Origin: Bacteroidota bacterium
GTDB taxonomy: Bacteria; Bacteroidota; Bacteroidia; AKYH767-A; 2013-40CM-41-45
Length of the DNA stretch: 64,000 bases
Reading direction: 5' to 3'
Assembly (NCBI GenBank): GCA_016708785.1
Contig: JADJFC010000001.1
Span: forward strand, 593,802-657,801
Position 1 is the first letter of the stretch; every line of letters starts with the position of its first letter. Of the stretch, positions 50,256 through 60,080 are shown piece by piece. Below the pieces are notes generated by a model. That model was not told the origin of the DNA. It saw only the letters and a program-made list of their open reading frames with translations, and did not search any database. The translations under genes and the position numbers were made by a program.

Positions 50256-51493
50256 CTATTGCTTTATCATTCTTAAATTCTGTGATGTCGAACCTGAAAT
50301 CGCCACAAAATAAATCCCGGGCGATAAATTTGAAACATTTACCTTTTGTTTCCCTTCGTTAAGAATTCCCCTTTCTACAATTCTTCCGGACAGATCAACA
50401 ATTAAATAATTTCCTTTTGATCCATAAAGAACATTTTCCAGAATAATAAATTCGTTTGCAGGATTGGGATACAAAGCAATCTGTGGAATTGCTTCCTGAG
50501 ATGCTGAGAGAATAATCTGATTCAAATAATTGTCCAAGTAAGTCCTCAAGTCAAGCACATGGAGTTTTTGAGGGGTATTAATGAATGGGGCCTGAACAAA
50601 AGCTTCATTAGAACAATAATATTTCAATCCGTCATTAGAAGTTATTCCTTCAACCTGATGAAATGACAGTGACAGATTCAGCTTACGCTTGTTTCCACTG
50701 AAAAAATCATTCGCATTGAAATCATAAAGAAGGTAAATGAATGGCTGCAATAAATTTGTATAACCACAAAATGTAATCAATCGATTAGATTCCTGATATG
50801 TTGCTCCCGTAATCATTCCCTGGACATCCAATTCAGATTTTCGAATTGCTGAATATGTCCCCGGCAACTTTGGCAATGAATAAACAACCGTCTTATTACT
50901 CACCCATTGCTTTGTAAATAAATAGATGCTGTCGACTGAAACGATCATTGCTTCACAATCAAAGTCTGTATTATTTCCTCCGGTCGGAGTAAAATCGGTT
51001 TGATCAACGTATGAAAAAAAGATCGTATCAACTAATGGCGAACCGGAAAGAATTGAACTCTTCTCAATTCTCAAGATCTTCAAATCCGTTCTGTTCCCGT
51101 TTACATTATTTCCAAAATCCCCCATGTAAACATAATTGGAATCTTGTGAGATCTCTTCCCAGTCATAATTCACAACTCCACTAATTGGAAATGTTTGAAG
51201 ATCGCTCCACTGAGTGTATCGAGTGAATACAGATTCGTATCCGTATTATCATTGTGTGTCCAGACTCTGTCATTCCAACTGATGAGCCCGGAAGTTTCTG
51301 AAAGGCTTCCATCCAGACTATAACTTATAACAGGAGTTACTGCAGCTGCTGAATAAGTACAGCTGCCATCGTTATTTGTTGCTGTGAAATCGTAATTTGT
51401 CGCGAGCGGATCAGTGCAGCCATAGACCTGGGCAAAAAGTTGTGCTGAAGTCAATGAAAATAAAAATATAGTTGTTAAAATCTGTTTGAACAT
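50256..51493 (-). CDS. Secreted protein with T9SS sorting domain, one frameshift
   Basis: About 412 residues. The first frame (51493-51170) has a signal peptide and a cysteine motif QVYGCTDPLATNYDFTATNN then DGSC, a short calcium-loop-like segment seen in T9SS cargo. It breaks in a run of A at 51194-51196; one more A gives IFKTFPISGVVNYDWEEISQ. The second frame carries YVYMGDFGNN and a propeller-like body, ending in IALYPNPANEFIILENVL to SPGIYFVAISGSTSQNLRMI. Function unknown. Confidence 0.8.
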
Positions 51494-51495
51494 AA

Positions 51496-52005
51496 TTAGT
51501 TTTGATTTTGCACTAAACTTCTTCTCAATTTTTTTTCTAAATTAACGATAACGAGTTTCAGCTCTTCCTGCTTTTTTGTGCCGATGAGTATTTTTTTTCC
51601 GTTCTTTAATTCTAACTGAAGACCAACGTTACCTGAAACATTTAACGCCCTACCTTTTCCAAAAAGACCAAATCGATAGCCCCAACCTCCATATTCCAAA
51701 ATCGGATTATAGGTTCTAACATACGCTCTTTCTACATCTACCCACAAAACTGACTTTTTACTCCAATTGAAAGGGAAGAATTTATACATAATTTCGTTTT
51801 CTGTAATTTCAGTAGATAATTTTGAATATAAAAATATCAAAACAACAAGAACATGGACGAAAGTAAGCAATAAGACTTTTTCAATTTCCGGACTACCCTT
51901 TTCAAATTCATGATATAGTAGATTTACCTGAAATCCGATTACAATTAATATTATTGCCCATATCCACCACTGACGGAATTTTTGAGTTTCACTAAAAAGG
52001 ATCAT
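51496..52005 (-). CDS. Two-helix membrane protein, DUF6141/PH-like
   Basis: 169 residues. Two membrane helices near the N-terminus (WWIWAIILIVIGFQVNLLYH; VLLLTFVHVLVVLIFLYSKL), then a beta-rich domain (TEITENEIMYKFFPFNWSKK; WGYRFGLFGKGRALNVSGNV; LQLELKNGKKILIGTKKQEE) resembling bacterial PH-like membrane proteins. No known role. It ends two bases from the T9SS gene downstream. Confidence 0.65.
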   Translation of the reverse strand: MILFSETQKFRQWWIWAIILIVIGFQVNLLYHEFEKGSPEIEKVLLLTFVHVLVVLIFLYSKLSTEITENEIMYKFFPFNWSKKSVLWVDVERAYVRTYNPILEYGGWGYRFGLFGKGRALNVSGNVGLQLELKNGKKILIGTKKQEELKLVIVNLEKKLRRSLVQNQN

Positions 52006-52035
52006 CTAAGTTAGATTATTATTAAATTATCAGAA

Positions 52036-52881
52036 CTATTTTTTCGATAAAAAATATTCTGCCAGATGATTGATCGGATGCCGAACTATTTTCTTCAAAC
52101 GCACTTGTCTTTCGCGAGCAATGTCTCTTATGATTTCATCAAAATAATAAGCCATACTACCAACAAAGTGAACGTTAACTTCTTTAAAATTTGGGTAGCT
52201 GCAAACGTAGAGCTCAAAAAACTCTTCCATACCTTTTCTCACTATCTTCTTCACCCACTCATCTTCCCTATTATCAACAAAAAATTTCGCAAATGATGCC
52301 AGCCAGACATTTGCCTTAGGATTATTATACACATTAGCAATCATGATCTCTTTATTCATCTCAAATTGTTCGTTGAACTTTTTAGTTATGTTCTCAGGCA
52401 TAATCCCATATAAATAATGAGTGATCAATTTTCTGCCAAAATAACTTCCTCCGCCCTCATCTCCCATAATAAATCCTAGTCCAAAGTTATTCTTATGAAT
52501 TTTCCCGCCATCATAGAAACATGAATTACTACCTGTACCTAAAATACCAACAATTCCCTGCTCATCTCCACAAGTTGAAAGTACTGCTCCTACCATATCA
52601 GACTCTACATGGATTTCAGCATTAGTAAAAAATTCAGCCAGAGCTCCTCTTACTACTTCATTGCGTTCGGGAGAAGAACAACCGGCTCCGAAAAAACGAA
52701 TGGCTTTTATTTTGGGCGACAAATTGAGCAGTTCGGTATTTTTTTTCAGCTCATCGATTATAAATGACCGATCATGAAAATACGGATTGAATCCTGCTGT
52801 ACTATACTTATGCATTGGAGACTTTTCATCTACGATCATCCAATCTGTTTTTGTAGAACCACTATCTGCTACTAAAATCAT
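52036..52881 (-). CDS. N-acetylglucosamine kinase-like (BadF/BadG family)
   Basis: 281 residues of the ASKHA fold. Phosphate-binding loops are visible: ADSGSTKTDWMIVDE at the N-terminus and GILGTGSNSCFYDG near residue 115, with IMGDEGGGSYFGRKLI next. Eukaryotic and bacterial NAGK homologues phosphorylate free GlcNAc for entry to UDP-GlcNAc synthesis or glycolysis. The FucP-like transporter gene about 3 kb away would fit this use. It lies 31 bases after gapN on the same strand. Confidence 0.85.
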   Translation of the reverse strand: MILVADSGSTKTDWMIVDEKSPMHKYSTAGFNPYFHDRSFIIDELKKNTELLNLSPKIKAIRFFGAGCSSPERNEVVRGALAEFFTNAEIHVESDMVGAVLSTCGDEQGIVGILGTGSNSCFYDGGKIHKNNFGLGFIMGDEGGGSYFGRKLITHYLYGIMPENITKKFNEQFEMNKEIMIANVYNNPKANVWLASFAKFFVDNREDEWVKKIVRKGMEEFFELYVCSYPNFKEVNVHFVGSMAYYFDEIIRDIARERQVRLKKIVRHPINHLAEYFLSKK

Positions 52882-52912
52882 ACACCTATTCTTATTTTGA
52901 TTACCGAATTAA

Positions 52913-54547
52913 CTATAGAATGAAGTCTGTACTAAGAAAAGACGATTTTCTTTCATCCAGTATTTCGGAAATAATGTTCTTATTTAATTCACTTTCTTTG
53001 GCAGCAACAAGGGTTCGAATACTGAACACACGCAATGCATCGCTAACGCTAAGTGTACCCTCCGCTGAATCTTTTCGTCCGTTGAACGGAAATACATCAG
53101 GCCCACGTTGACACTGGCTATTTATATTCACGCGACAAACCTGATTTACCAGTGGGTCGATCATATGAGCGATCTCATCGGAATCACTTCCGAAAACACT
53201 CACTTGCTGCCCATAATTTGATTTTACCATATATTCGATGGGCTCATTGATGTCTTTGAATTCAATGACAGGAATCACAGGACCAAATTGCTCTTCATGG
53301 TAGATTCGCATTTCTGAATTCACACCTGTAAGAACTGCAGGAAACATAAAACTTTCTAACACTGTCCCACCATTTTCATTCGCAACTTTTGCTCCTTTTG
53401 CTAGCGCATCGTCAATCAATTCTTTCAGGTATTCAGTTTTCCCTTTTTCAGGAAGTGGTGTCAGCATTACATTTTCTTCCCACGGCATTCCTGCTTTTAA
53501 CTGGGCGATCTTTGAACAGAATTTATCAAGAAACTTTTTTGAAATGGATTCGTGAACGAAAATTATTTTAAGTGCAGTACATCGTTGTCCGTTGAACGAC
53601 AATGAACCGGTAATGACTTCACTCACGGTCATGTCGAGCTCTGCATCAGCAAGAATTATCGCCGGATTCTTCGCTTCCAACCCTAAAGCTCCTCGCAAGC
53701 GATTTGGATTAGGATGTTGTTTTTTCAGAATGTTCGCTACTCTACTAGTACCAATAAATGCAAGGCAATCAATTTTGCCTGAAGCCATAAGAGTGCCGCT
53801 TGTTTCAGCACCATCACCGTAAATAAAATTGATCACGCCTTTGGGAAATGAATCACGGAAGATCTCTAACAACGGACGATGTAATAAGACGCCATATTTT
53901 GCAGGCTTAAAGATCACAGAATTACCCATGATCAATGCAGGAATGAGATTACAATAGGTTTCGTTCAACGGATAATTATACGGCCCCATACACAACACAA
54001 CCCCCAATGGTCCACGGCGGATCTGTGCATATAGGCCTTGTACTTTCTGGATACGTGAACTATCGCGATCAAGTGTTTTCAATGATTCAATTGTATCGTT
54101 GATGTAATCGATCGTACGATCAAATTCTTTTTGAGAGTCTGAAAAACTTTTTCCAATTTCCCACATGAGCATTTGCACCACTTCATCGCGTTTCTCTTTC
54201 ATGCGACGAGTAAAATTGACCATGTGATCAATTCTCTTTTTAATACTCATCGTTGCCCATTCTCCACGGCCATTGTCATAAGAAGCTCTGGCGGCATCCA
54301 GTGCTTTTGCAGCAGCATTTCTATCAAGGACAGGTTGAGATCCGAGACGAATACGTTTCAATGTTCCGTTCTCATTTATAAAGACAGGAGAAAAAACATC
54401 CTTTACAGGTCCTTCCCATTTTACAATTTCGCCATTGATGAGATATTCTCTTTGTTCAACAGGATTTGCAAATTGGAATTTTTCAGGAATATCATTTTGA
54501 TTGGGAAAAAGCTCTTCGAATTTTCCTGCTATTGTTTTTGTTGTCAT
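52913..54547 (-). CDS. gapN: NADP-dependent non-phosphorylating glyceraldehyde-3-phosphate dehydrogenase
   Basis: 544 residues, aldehyde dehydrogenase fold. GapN oxidises glyceraldehyde 3-phosphate directly to 3-phosphoglycerate and makes NADPH. The active site is intact: catalytic Cys at residue 323 in NGQRCTALK, the general-base Glu in LGLEAKNPAI, and the Asn in GPYNYPLNE. The C-terminal CQRGPDVFPFNGRKDSAEG is specific to the GapN branch. Its tail is longer than in Streptococcus GapN by about 60 residues, mostly at the N-terminus. Confidence 0.9.
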   Translation of the reverse strand: MTTKTIAGKFEELFPNQNDIPEKFQFANPVEQREYLINGEIVKWEGPVKDVFSPVFINENGTLKRIRLGSQPVLDRNAAAKALDAARASYDNGRGEWATMSIKKRIDHMVNFTRRMKEKRDEVVQMLMWEIGKSFSDSQKEFDRTIDYINDTIESLKTLDRDSSRIQKVQGLYAQIRRGPLGVVLCMGPYNYPLNETYCNLIPALIMGNSVIFKPAKYGVLLHRPLLEIFRDSFPKGVINFIYGDGAETSGTLMASGKIDCLAFIGTSRVANILKKQHPNPNRLRGALGLEAKNPAIILADAELDMTVSEVITGSLSFNGQRCTALKIIFVHESISKKFLDKFCSKIAQLKAGMPWEENVMLTPLPEKGKTEYLKELIDDALAKGAKVANENGGTVLESFMFPAVLTGVNSEMRIYHEEQFGPVIPVIEFKDINEPIEYMVKSNYGQQVSVFGSDSDEIAHMIDPLVNQVCRVNINSQCQRGPDVFPFNGRKDSAEGTLSVSDALRVFSIRTLVAAKESELNKNIISEILDERKSSFLSTDFIL

Positions 54548-54613
54548 GATGTAAAATTGTAGAGGTGAAAATACGGCTTTTTATCGGGGAAGCAAAGGGG
54601 ATTGACAACGGGC

Positions 54614-54662
54614 AAAGGTCAAAGGTCAAAGGTCAAAGGTCAAAGGTCAAAGGTCAAAGGTC
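54614..54662. repeat. Seven perfect copies of AAAGGTC
   Basis: A 49-base microsatellite of a seven-base unit just upstream of gapN, followed by a purine-rich AAG/GAAA tract (about 54705-54747). It shares the core AAGGTCA with 31494-31562 and 10123-10151. The unit length of seven means it could not stay open as a coding repeat. Confidence 0.95.
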
Positions 54663-54837
54663 AAAAATGATAGCGCTTAAAAAATTAAACACAGAGAAAA
54701 TGGAGAAAAAAAAGAAGAAAGAAAGAAAGAAAAAAGAAAAAAAATTAAACACAAGTACACTGAGAAAATTCAACGCTAATCAAAACAACCACGCCAATCT
54801 GTGTAATCTGTGTAATCCAGGCAATCCATAATAACCC

Positions 54838-54864
54838 AAAAAAAGGGACCACAAAAGTGATCCC
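54838..54864 (-). terminator. Intrinsic terminator of the T9SS gene at 54890-55666
   Basis: On the minus strand GGGATCAC, a four-base loop and GTGGTCCC form an eight-base stem with one G-U pair, followed by seven T. It lies about 25 bases after the stop at 54890. Confidence 0.85.
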
Positions 54865-54889
54865 CTCTTATTATTGACCCTAACCCTAA

Positions 54890-55666
54890 TTAACGTACAA
54901 TAATAAGTTTACCGTTAACATTTTCACTATTTGAAGTAAGTGAGTAGTAATAGATACCACCGCTTAACATGTTTCCATTTGAATCATCGCCAACCCAATT
55001 GTAGTGGTGTGTCCCGACAGATTGTTGCTCGTTTAATAACGTATTTACCAACCTCCCTGTTTCGTCAAAGATAGAAAGATTTATTTTAGAATTTTCATTT
55101 ACCTGATACGTAAATAAAGTACTGTTTATCAATGGATTAGGAAAGCAAGCAACCTCTGCAATTTTACCTGATAGCGAATTAATACCTGCTGAGATCCCGG
55201 CAGTAACACCGAAGAATGGAGAGCCATCAGAATTCAGAGGGACCGGTGAGCCGGAAGACAAGTCAAGATAAATTGTGTTTCCGCCATCATCTAAGCCAAC
55301 AGCAGAACCGTTTTCATTTCTGAATTGCATCCCAATGCGCTTAATTTCGGATCCCAAGACAGGTCCGTTTGGCGCAGTGCTATAATATGGAACCGGATCT
55401 ATTGTAATTGCCCAGGTATTACCCGACAAATTGAACATTTCACCTATTCCATCATCGGCACCCCAGTTGCCGACTGTGTACATCCAACATGTAGTGTCCA
55501 TGGGACCAACCACATCATTGCCGCCGGAGTGCATGTATACTTTTGTTGCACCTTGAAGTGTGGAAACTCCCGAATTTGCATCATAGGTAATTGACAAGTC
55601 ATATTGAGCGTTAGCAGCAAATGACATTGAAACAAGCAGACATGCCAACAGTAATTGTTTTTTCAT
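54890..55666 (-). CDS. Secreted protein with T9SS sorting domain
   Basis: 258 residues. Signal peptide (KKQLLLACLLVSMSFAANAQ). The first 150 residues are a beta-sandwich-like domain (ITYDANSGVSTLQGATKVYM; NLSGNTWAITIDPVPYYS) that recalls starch-binding/CBM-like modules in Bacteroidota, where the segment KVYMHSGG is common. The T9SS domain runs from VACFPNPLINSTLFTYQVNE to GGIYYYSLTSNSENVNGKLI. Ligand unknown. Confidence 0.8.
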   Translation of the reverse strand: MKKQLLLACLLVSMSFAANAQYDLSITYDANSGVSTLQGATKVYMHSGGNDVVGPMDTTCWMYTVGNWGADDGIGEMFNLSGNTWAITIDPVPYYSTAPNGPVLGSEIKRIGMQFRNENGSAVGLDDGGNTIYLDLSSGSPVPLNSDGSPFFGVTAGISAGINSLSGKIAEVACFPNPLINSTLFTYQVNENSKINLSIFDETGRLVNTLLNEQQSVGTHHYNWVGDDSNGNMLSGGIYYYSLTSNSENVNGKLIIVR

Positions 55667-55850
55667 AGCAATAATTTATTTACCTAAATTCCTCTTTTCA
55701 ATATTGAATTTACTTTGTGAAGATAATTAAATTTTACAATTATCTACCAAAGAAATTTGATAAAAAAAATTAAGCACGTAATCCACATTCATTGTTGAAA
55801 TTAATATTTGGGACCATGCAGATGTTTGTTTAGAAGAAATACCTTTCACC

Positions 55851-57482
55851 ATGGAAAAAACTACACAAGCAATTAGTAAAAGCGCATTGCCGACATTGGT
55901 TACTGTCTTCTTCTTTTGGGGATTCGTAGCTGCATCGAATGGAATTTTTATTCCTTTTTGCAAAACGCACTTCAATCTCGATCAATTTCAGTCACAATTG
56001 ATTGATACGTCATTTTACGGAGCATACTTCTTTGGATCATTGATTCTCTATCTTATGTCTGCTGTTTCAGGTGTAGACATTTTAAACAGAATCGGCTTTA
56101 AAAACGGAATTATTCTGGGACTGAGTATGTCGATAATCGGTGCAGTATCACTTGCCTTTGTGGCATCGGGAACCGGAGCGACGTTTGGAATGGTACTGGC
56201 CTGTTTTTTCATTATTGCTTTAGGATTTTCACTGCAGCAGACAGCTGCGCAACCCTTTGCGATCGCATTAGGAAATCCGGCTACAGGCGCACATCGATTG
56301 AATTTTGCCGGTGGAATAAATTCGCTGGGGACTTTGCTTGGACCAATAGCAGTAAGTGTTGTGCTTTTCGGAGATTTGAATAATGAAGGAACAGCCACTA
56401 TTCAATCCATTAAAACACTCTATTTGATACTTGCCGGATTGTTTCTTTTTGTTGCCCTCTTCTTCTTTGTGAGTAAAAATCTTCCTACAATAAAAATGGA
56501 AGAACATGTTGAGAACAGCAGCAAAGCGATGCGACTTTTGTTTATCATAGCTATTCCTACCATCGTATTATTATTCTTCAACAACATGTTTGGAGAAAAT
56601 GAAAAGGTCTACCTGGTCATTGGCTCACTTGTTTTCATTTTAGGAGCGCTATTCTATGCATTGATTGCTGCACAAAAAAATAAATCCGGATGGGGAGCCA
56701 TGCAATATCCACAACTTGTAATGGGAATGATAGCCATCTTTGTATATGTAGGAATGGAAGTTACTGTCCAAAGTAACATGGGCGCATTGCTGCGTCAGCC
56801 TGAGTTTGGCGGATTGGATGAAAAATATATCTCGCAATTTATTTCTTTGTATTGGGGAAGTTTGATGGTAGGTCGCTGGACGGGTGCACTTGCTGTCTTT
56901 GATCTGAAAAAATCAACGAAAAACTTATTGATGATCGTTGTGCCGCTTGTGGCATTTGCATTGATACTTTTCGTCAATCACATGCGCGGTAATGAGATCA
57001 AAAATATGTATGTTTATGTGATCAGTATCTTCATATTGATCGGTGCTTTCTTTTATGCCAATGAACGTCCTGCGAAAATGCTTTTCACAGTTGCATTTTT
57101 CGGTTTAACAGCAATGGTGATAGGCTTATTGACGACAGGACAGTTGAGCACTTTTGCATTTATCAGTGGCGGTTTAGCGTGTTCAGTTATGTGGTCATGT
57201 ATCTTTGCTCTTGCTGTAACCGGATTAGGAAAATATACCAGCCAGGGCTCTGCATTCTTGATCATGATGATTCTTGGTGGTGCAATTATACCTCCAACAC
57301 AAGGTGTCATCTGCGATTTTGACAAAATGACGACAGGAGGAATTGCGGGAATGAGTTATACCCACTTCTCGTATATTGTACCTTTGATTTGCTTCGCTTA
57401 TATGGTATGGCATGCCATTAAAACGAAAAGTATTTTAAAATCACAAGGACTGGACTATGATCAACAAGTAAGCGGTCATTAA
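55851..57482 (+). CDS. FucP/NagP-like MFS sugar transporter
   Basis: 543 residues, twelve or more membrane helices. The N-terminal FFFWGFVAASNGIFIPFCK, FYGAYFFGSLILYLMSAVSG and the QTAAQPFAIALGNPATGAHR segment are characteristic of the fucose/glucose/galactose:H+ symporter branch of the MFS. It is longer than FucP (about 440) through an insert and C-terminal extension. With the GlcNAc-kinase-like gene nearby, N-acetylglucosamine is a plausible substrate, but fucose or glucose are not excluded. It ends in a terminator. Confidence 0.88.
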   Translation: MEKTTQAISKSALPTLVTVFFFWGFVAASNGIFIPFCKTHFNLDQFQSQLIDTSFYGAYFFGSLILYLMSAVSGVDILNRIGFKNGIILGLSMSIIGAVSLAFVASGTGATFGMVLACFFIIALGFSLQQTAAQPFAIALGNPATGAHRLNFAGGINSLGTLLGPIAVSVVLFGDLNNEGTATIQSIKTLYLILAGLFLFVALFFFVSKNLPTIKMEEHVENSSKAMRLLFIIAIPTIVLLFFNNMFGENEKVYLVIGSLVFILGALFYALIAAQKNKSGWGAMQYPQLVMGMIAIFVYVGMEVTVQSNMGALLRQPEFGGLDEKYISQFISLYWGSLMVGRWTGALAVFDLKKSTKNLLMIVVPLVAFALILFVNHMRGNEIKNMYVYVISIFILIGAFFYANERPAKMLFTVAFFGLTAMVIGLLTTGQLSTFAFISGGLACSVMWSCIFALAVTGLGKYTSQGSAFLIMMILGGAIIPPTQGVICDFDKMTTGGIAGMSYTHFSYIVPLICFAYMVWHAIKTKSILKSQGLDYDQQVSGH

Positions 57483-57506
57483 TTCCTAAATAAATCGCAT
57501 TTAAAA

Positions 57507-57539
57507 AAAGGCTCTGTGAATCTTTACACGGAGCCTTTT
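57507..57539 (+). terminator. Intrinsic terminator after the MFS gene
   Basis: AAAGGCTCTGTG pairs with CACGGAGCCTTT (12 bases, one G-U), with T following. It starts 25 bases after the stop codon of the transporter. Confidence 0.85.
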
Positions 57540-57753
57540 ATGATTTACCTCATTTTTTTCGAATGCTAAAGCCTCTTGTTTTTATGGTATGTCCTTAATA
57601 ATCAATTTTCCAAAGCTTTCCTAACCACTTTAATACCTCAAATAAATTACATTTTGAACCTTGAATTTCCCCAACATATTTGCCTTGAGTTTTAATTTAT
57701 TGTTACTTTGTTCAATCACCATTACGTTTGATTAAACACAAAAACCAAATCAT
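57540..57753. other. Spacer upstream of the ompA-like gene
   Basis: About 210 bases without a supported gene, AT-rich. It should contain the ompA-like promoter; no clear TAnnTTTG was identified. Confidence 0.4.
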
Positions 57754-59166
57754 ATGAAAAAACAACTCCCCTTAATGCTTTGCATGGCATTTCTACTATT
57801 TGCCGGAAAAGCGAATTCACAAAACGAAGATCGGCCTTGGCTTTTAGGTTTTGGAATTCACTTCGTTGACTACACATCAGTTGATCCAATGTTTGAAGGA
57901 TTATATGATACAAAGGACTTCAACAGCGTACCCGGAATCTCCAAATTGGATATTGGCAGAAGTCTAAGCAAAGCTTTTACTCTTGAGCTATCTCTAGCTG
58001 CAGCAACAGTGAATAAATCAGGGAACAGAACAAGCGGCACAGAATTTTTTGCTGATGTCGACTTATTAGGAAAAATTTAATTTTATAAATAAAACCGAAT
58101 GTTGGTTCGATCCTTATATCGCAGTAGGTCCGGGTTATAGCAAATACGATACTGAAGGTTCACTTTCTTTGAATGCCGGTATTGGTTCTAACTTTTGGCT
58201 ATCAAATGGTGTAGGTGTTAGAGCACAAACGATGTACAATGCTTCTTCAAGTGAGGCTGTAGGTGATTATTTTCATCATACTTTAGGCCTTGTAATCCGT
58301 TTTGGAAAAGGAAAGATACTGACAAAGACGGTATTGTGGACAAAGAAGATAAATGTCCAACAGTTGCTGGAATTGAAAAATTATCAGGCTGCCCTGATAA
58401 AGATGGTGATGGTGTTGCTGATATGGACGATGCTTGTCCTGAGATCAAAGGTCTTGCAGCATTGAAAGGCTGCCCTGATGGCGATGGTGATGGTATTGCA
58501 GATAAAGATGATTCATGTCCTGAACTTGCAGGTTTAGCTGAACTAAATGGTTGCCCTGATAAAGACGCCGATGGTATTGCCGATAAAGATGATAAATGTC
58601 CGGAACTAAAAGGTCTTGCCGCAATGTCAGGTTGTCCTGATACAGATGGCGATGGCATTGCAGATCCAAACGACCAATGTCCTAAAGAAAAAGGAACCAG
58701 CGCTATGGCAGGTTGCCCTGATCGTGATGGTGATGGCGTAGCAGATAAAGACGATAAATGTCCGGATGTTATTGGTCTGAAGACTAACAATGGTTGCCCT
58801 GCAATGGATGTAGAAGTGATCGCTAAAATTTCTTTCGCTGCAAAAGCAATTCAGTTTGAAACAGGAAAAGATGTGATCAAAAAATCATCGTATGCAAAAC
58901 TTGATACAGTTGTGAATATCATGAAAAAATATCAATTCACAAGCTGGTCAATTGAAGGTCATACTGACAATACAGGTAATGCTGCTAAAAATCTACAGCT
59001 TTCTAAAGATCGTGCTGCTTCAGTGAAGAAATATTTTGTTAACCAAGGTATTGATGCCGGCAGATTAACTTCAGAAGGTTATGGCGACACTAAACCTATT
59101 GGCGATAATAAGACTTCAAAAGGAAGAGCGGAGAATCGTCGGGTGGAGATCAAGTTGAATGAATAA
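57754..59166 (+). CDS. OmpA-family protein with thrombospondin type 3 repeats, two frameshifts
   Basis: About 470 residues after repair. Signal peptide (LPLMLCMAFLLFAGKANSQ), an eight-strand barrel, then six calcium-binding type 3 repeats (pattern DKDGDGVADMDDACPEIKG ending in GCP), then an OmpA peptidoglycan-binding domain (SWSIEGHTDNTGNAAKNLQL; RLTSEGYGDTKPIGDNKT). The frame breaks at 58071-58075 (one A too many; without it LGKFNFINKTECWF continues) and at 58312-58314 (one A too few; with it GKGKDTDKDGIVDKED continues). It anchors the outer membrane to the cell wall. Being a normally abundant structural protein, it is an odd place for two real null mutations. Confidence 0.88.
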
Positions 59167-59171
59167 TTTTT

Positions 59172-59247
59172 TTGTGAGTAGTAAGTAGTAAGTGGTAAGT
59201 AGCAATTGCTACTTACCACTTACTACTTACTACTCACAATTTTTTTT
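59172..59247 (+). terminator. 68-base perfect palindrome with T-run after ompA
   Basis: 59172-59205 and 59206-59239 are exact reverse complements with no spacer (34-base arms built from AGTAGTAAGTAGTAAGTGG and similar words), followed by eight T. It starts three bases after the ompA stop and ends at the stop of the convergent gene. The T-run favours termination of the plus-strand transcript; the arm length is far beyond a normal terminator. Confidence 0.85.
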
Positions 59248-59701
59248 AATTATCATCCTCCGGATAAAACTCCGAAAAAGTAAAATGGCAGATCATATTA
59301 CTCCCGGGAATGTGGAGAATCTCTTCTTGAAATAATTTTTCAGTAACGAATTTATAAACTTCCAGATCAGAGATGTCGCTGATGCAATCAACTACGATCT
59401 GATGTTCTTCAAGCAGATCAAGCAATCGCTTCAATTCTGTTTTCAATGCTTTCTTGCTAAGTGTTTCTGCAAATGCATAGTCCGGTTTACCGATCAGGTC
59501 GTAACATAAAATTGTTTTATTCTCTGCATAAGCCTTTTCAAAACGCTGGATTGACTTCAACCATGCCCGCTCAATTTCAGGTGGCAATTCATTGGTAGAT
59601 TCGTCATTAAAGTTCATTCCGAATTCGGCATTTAATTGCATTTTCAGAATTTCATTTCCAACTTTTACTTCTTCTCTGGCTTGACTATTTGATTTTTTCA
59701 T
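59246..59701 (-). CDS. Conserved cytoplasmic protein of unknown function
   Basis: 151 residues from the ATG at 59701 (KKSNSQAREEVKVGNEILKM); an upstream in-frame ATG at 59830 would add 43 residues without family character. Mostly helical with a beta-rich end (VVDCISDISDLEVYKFVTEK; GSNMICHFTFSEFYPEDDN). No function recognised; similar short proteins exist in Bacteroidota. It is convergent with ompA. Confidence 0.6.
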   Translation of the reverse strand: MKKSNSQAREEVKVGNEILKMQLNAEFGMNFNDESTNELPPEIERAWLKSIQRFEKAYAENKTILCYDLIGKPDYAFAETLSKKALKTELKRLLDLLEEHQIVVDCISDISDLEVYKFVTEKLFQEEILHIPGSNMICHFTFSEFYPEDDN

Positions 59702-59828
59702 AGTGGTGTTTTTATAATATTTTTTTGTTTGAACAAATGTATGTCCAGGCTTGAAGCCTTGAAATAGCCGGAGAGTGGTTTCGTATTTAAAAAAACAGCA
59801 TTTATTAATGAAAAGAGAAAATTGAATC

Positions 59829-59842
59829 ACGATAGCTATCGT
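59829..59842. repeat. Palindrome ACGATAGCTATCGT
   Basis: A perfect 14-base palindrome with the same GATAGCTATC core as 3285-3298. It lies in the repeat-rich spacer upstream of the 59246-59701 gene. A decayed relative (GCGATAGCTTTCGG) is at about 60465-60478. Confidence 0.7.
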
Positions 59843-59978
59843 AAAGGCGTCAACTTAATTATATTTATATCTATTGAAATTAAGTGAGATGCCGCTTACT
59901 TTATTGCCGTCAGCTTTAGCTTAATGTCATTAAGTTAAACTCAAAAATTCATACTAAGTATATGTATTTAGAAGTGAC

Positions 59979-60071
59979 AAGCCCGTAAGGTCCGTACCTT
60001 TGGTAAGACTAGACTACACGTAATAGGCTAGGCCCGTTAGGTCCATACTTTTGGTAATACTAGACTACTCG
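59979..60071. repeat. Direct repeat of a 42-base element
   Basis: Copies at 59979-60020 and 60030-60071 agree in 36 of 42 positions, start CCCGTAAGGTCCGTACC or CCCGTTAGGTCCATACT, and end ACTAGACTAC. They are 51 bases apart start to start. They precede the inverted-repeat structure at 60081-60246. Confidence 0.85.
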
Positions 60072-60080
60072 AGAAAGTCA

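Noticed and set aside
54565..54831. 88-codon open frame spanning the AAAGGTC repeat
   Set aside because: Its sequence is only translated microsatellite and purine-rich DNA; no start context, homology or conserved residues.
55727..55975. 82-codon minus-strand frame overlapping the MFS start
   Set aside because: Overlaps the promoter and first helices of a well-supported gene and has no homology signal.
58071..58314. Programmed ribosomal frameshifting in the ompA-like gene
   Set aside because: The two breaks have opposite sign, lie in plain A-runs without a classic slippery heptamer and downstream structure, and similar breaks occur in many unrelated genes nearby.
58218..58790. 190-codon antisense frame rich in Ser/Pro across the ompA repeats
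   Set aside because: It is the reverse reading of periodic calcium-binding repeats; the sense frame matches OmpA and type 3 repeats.
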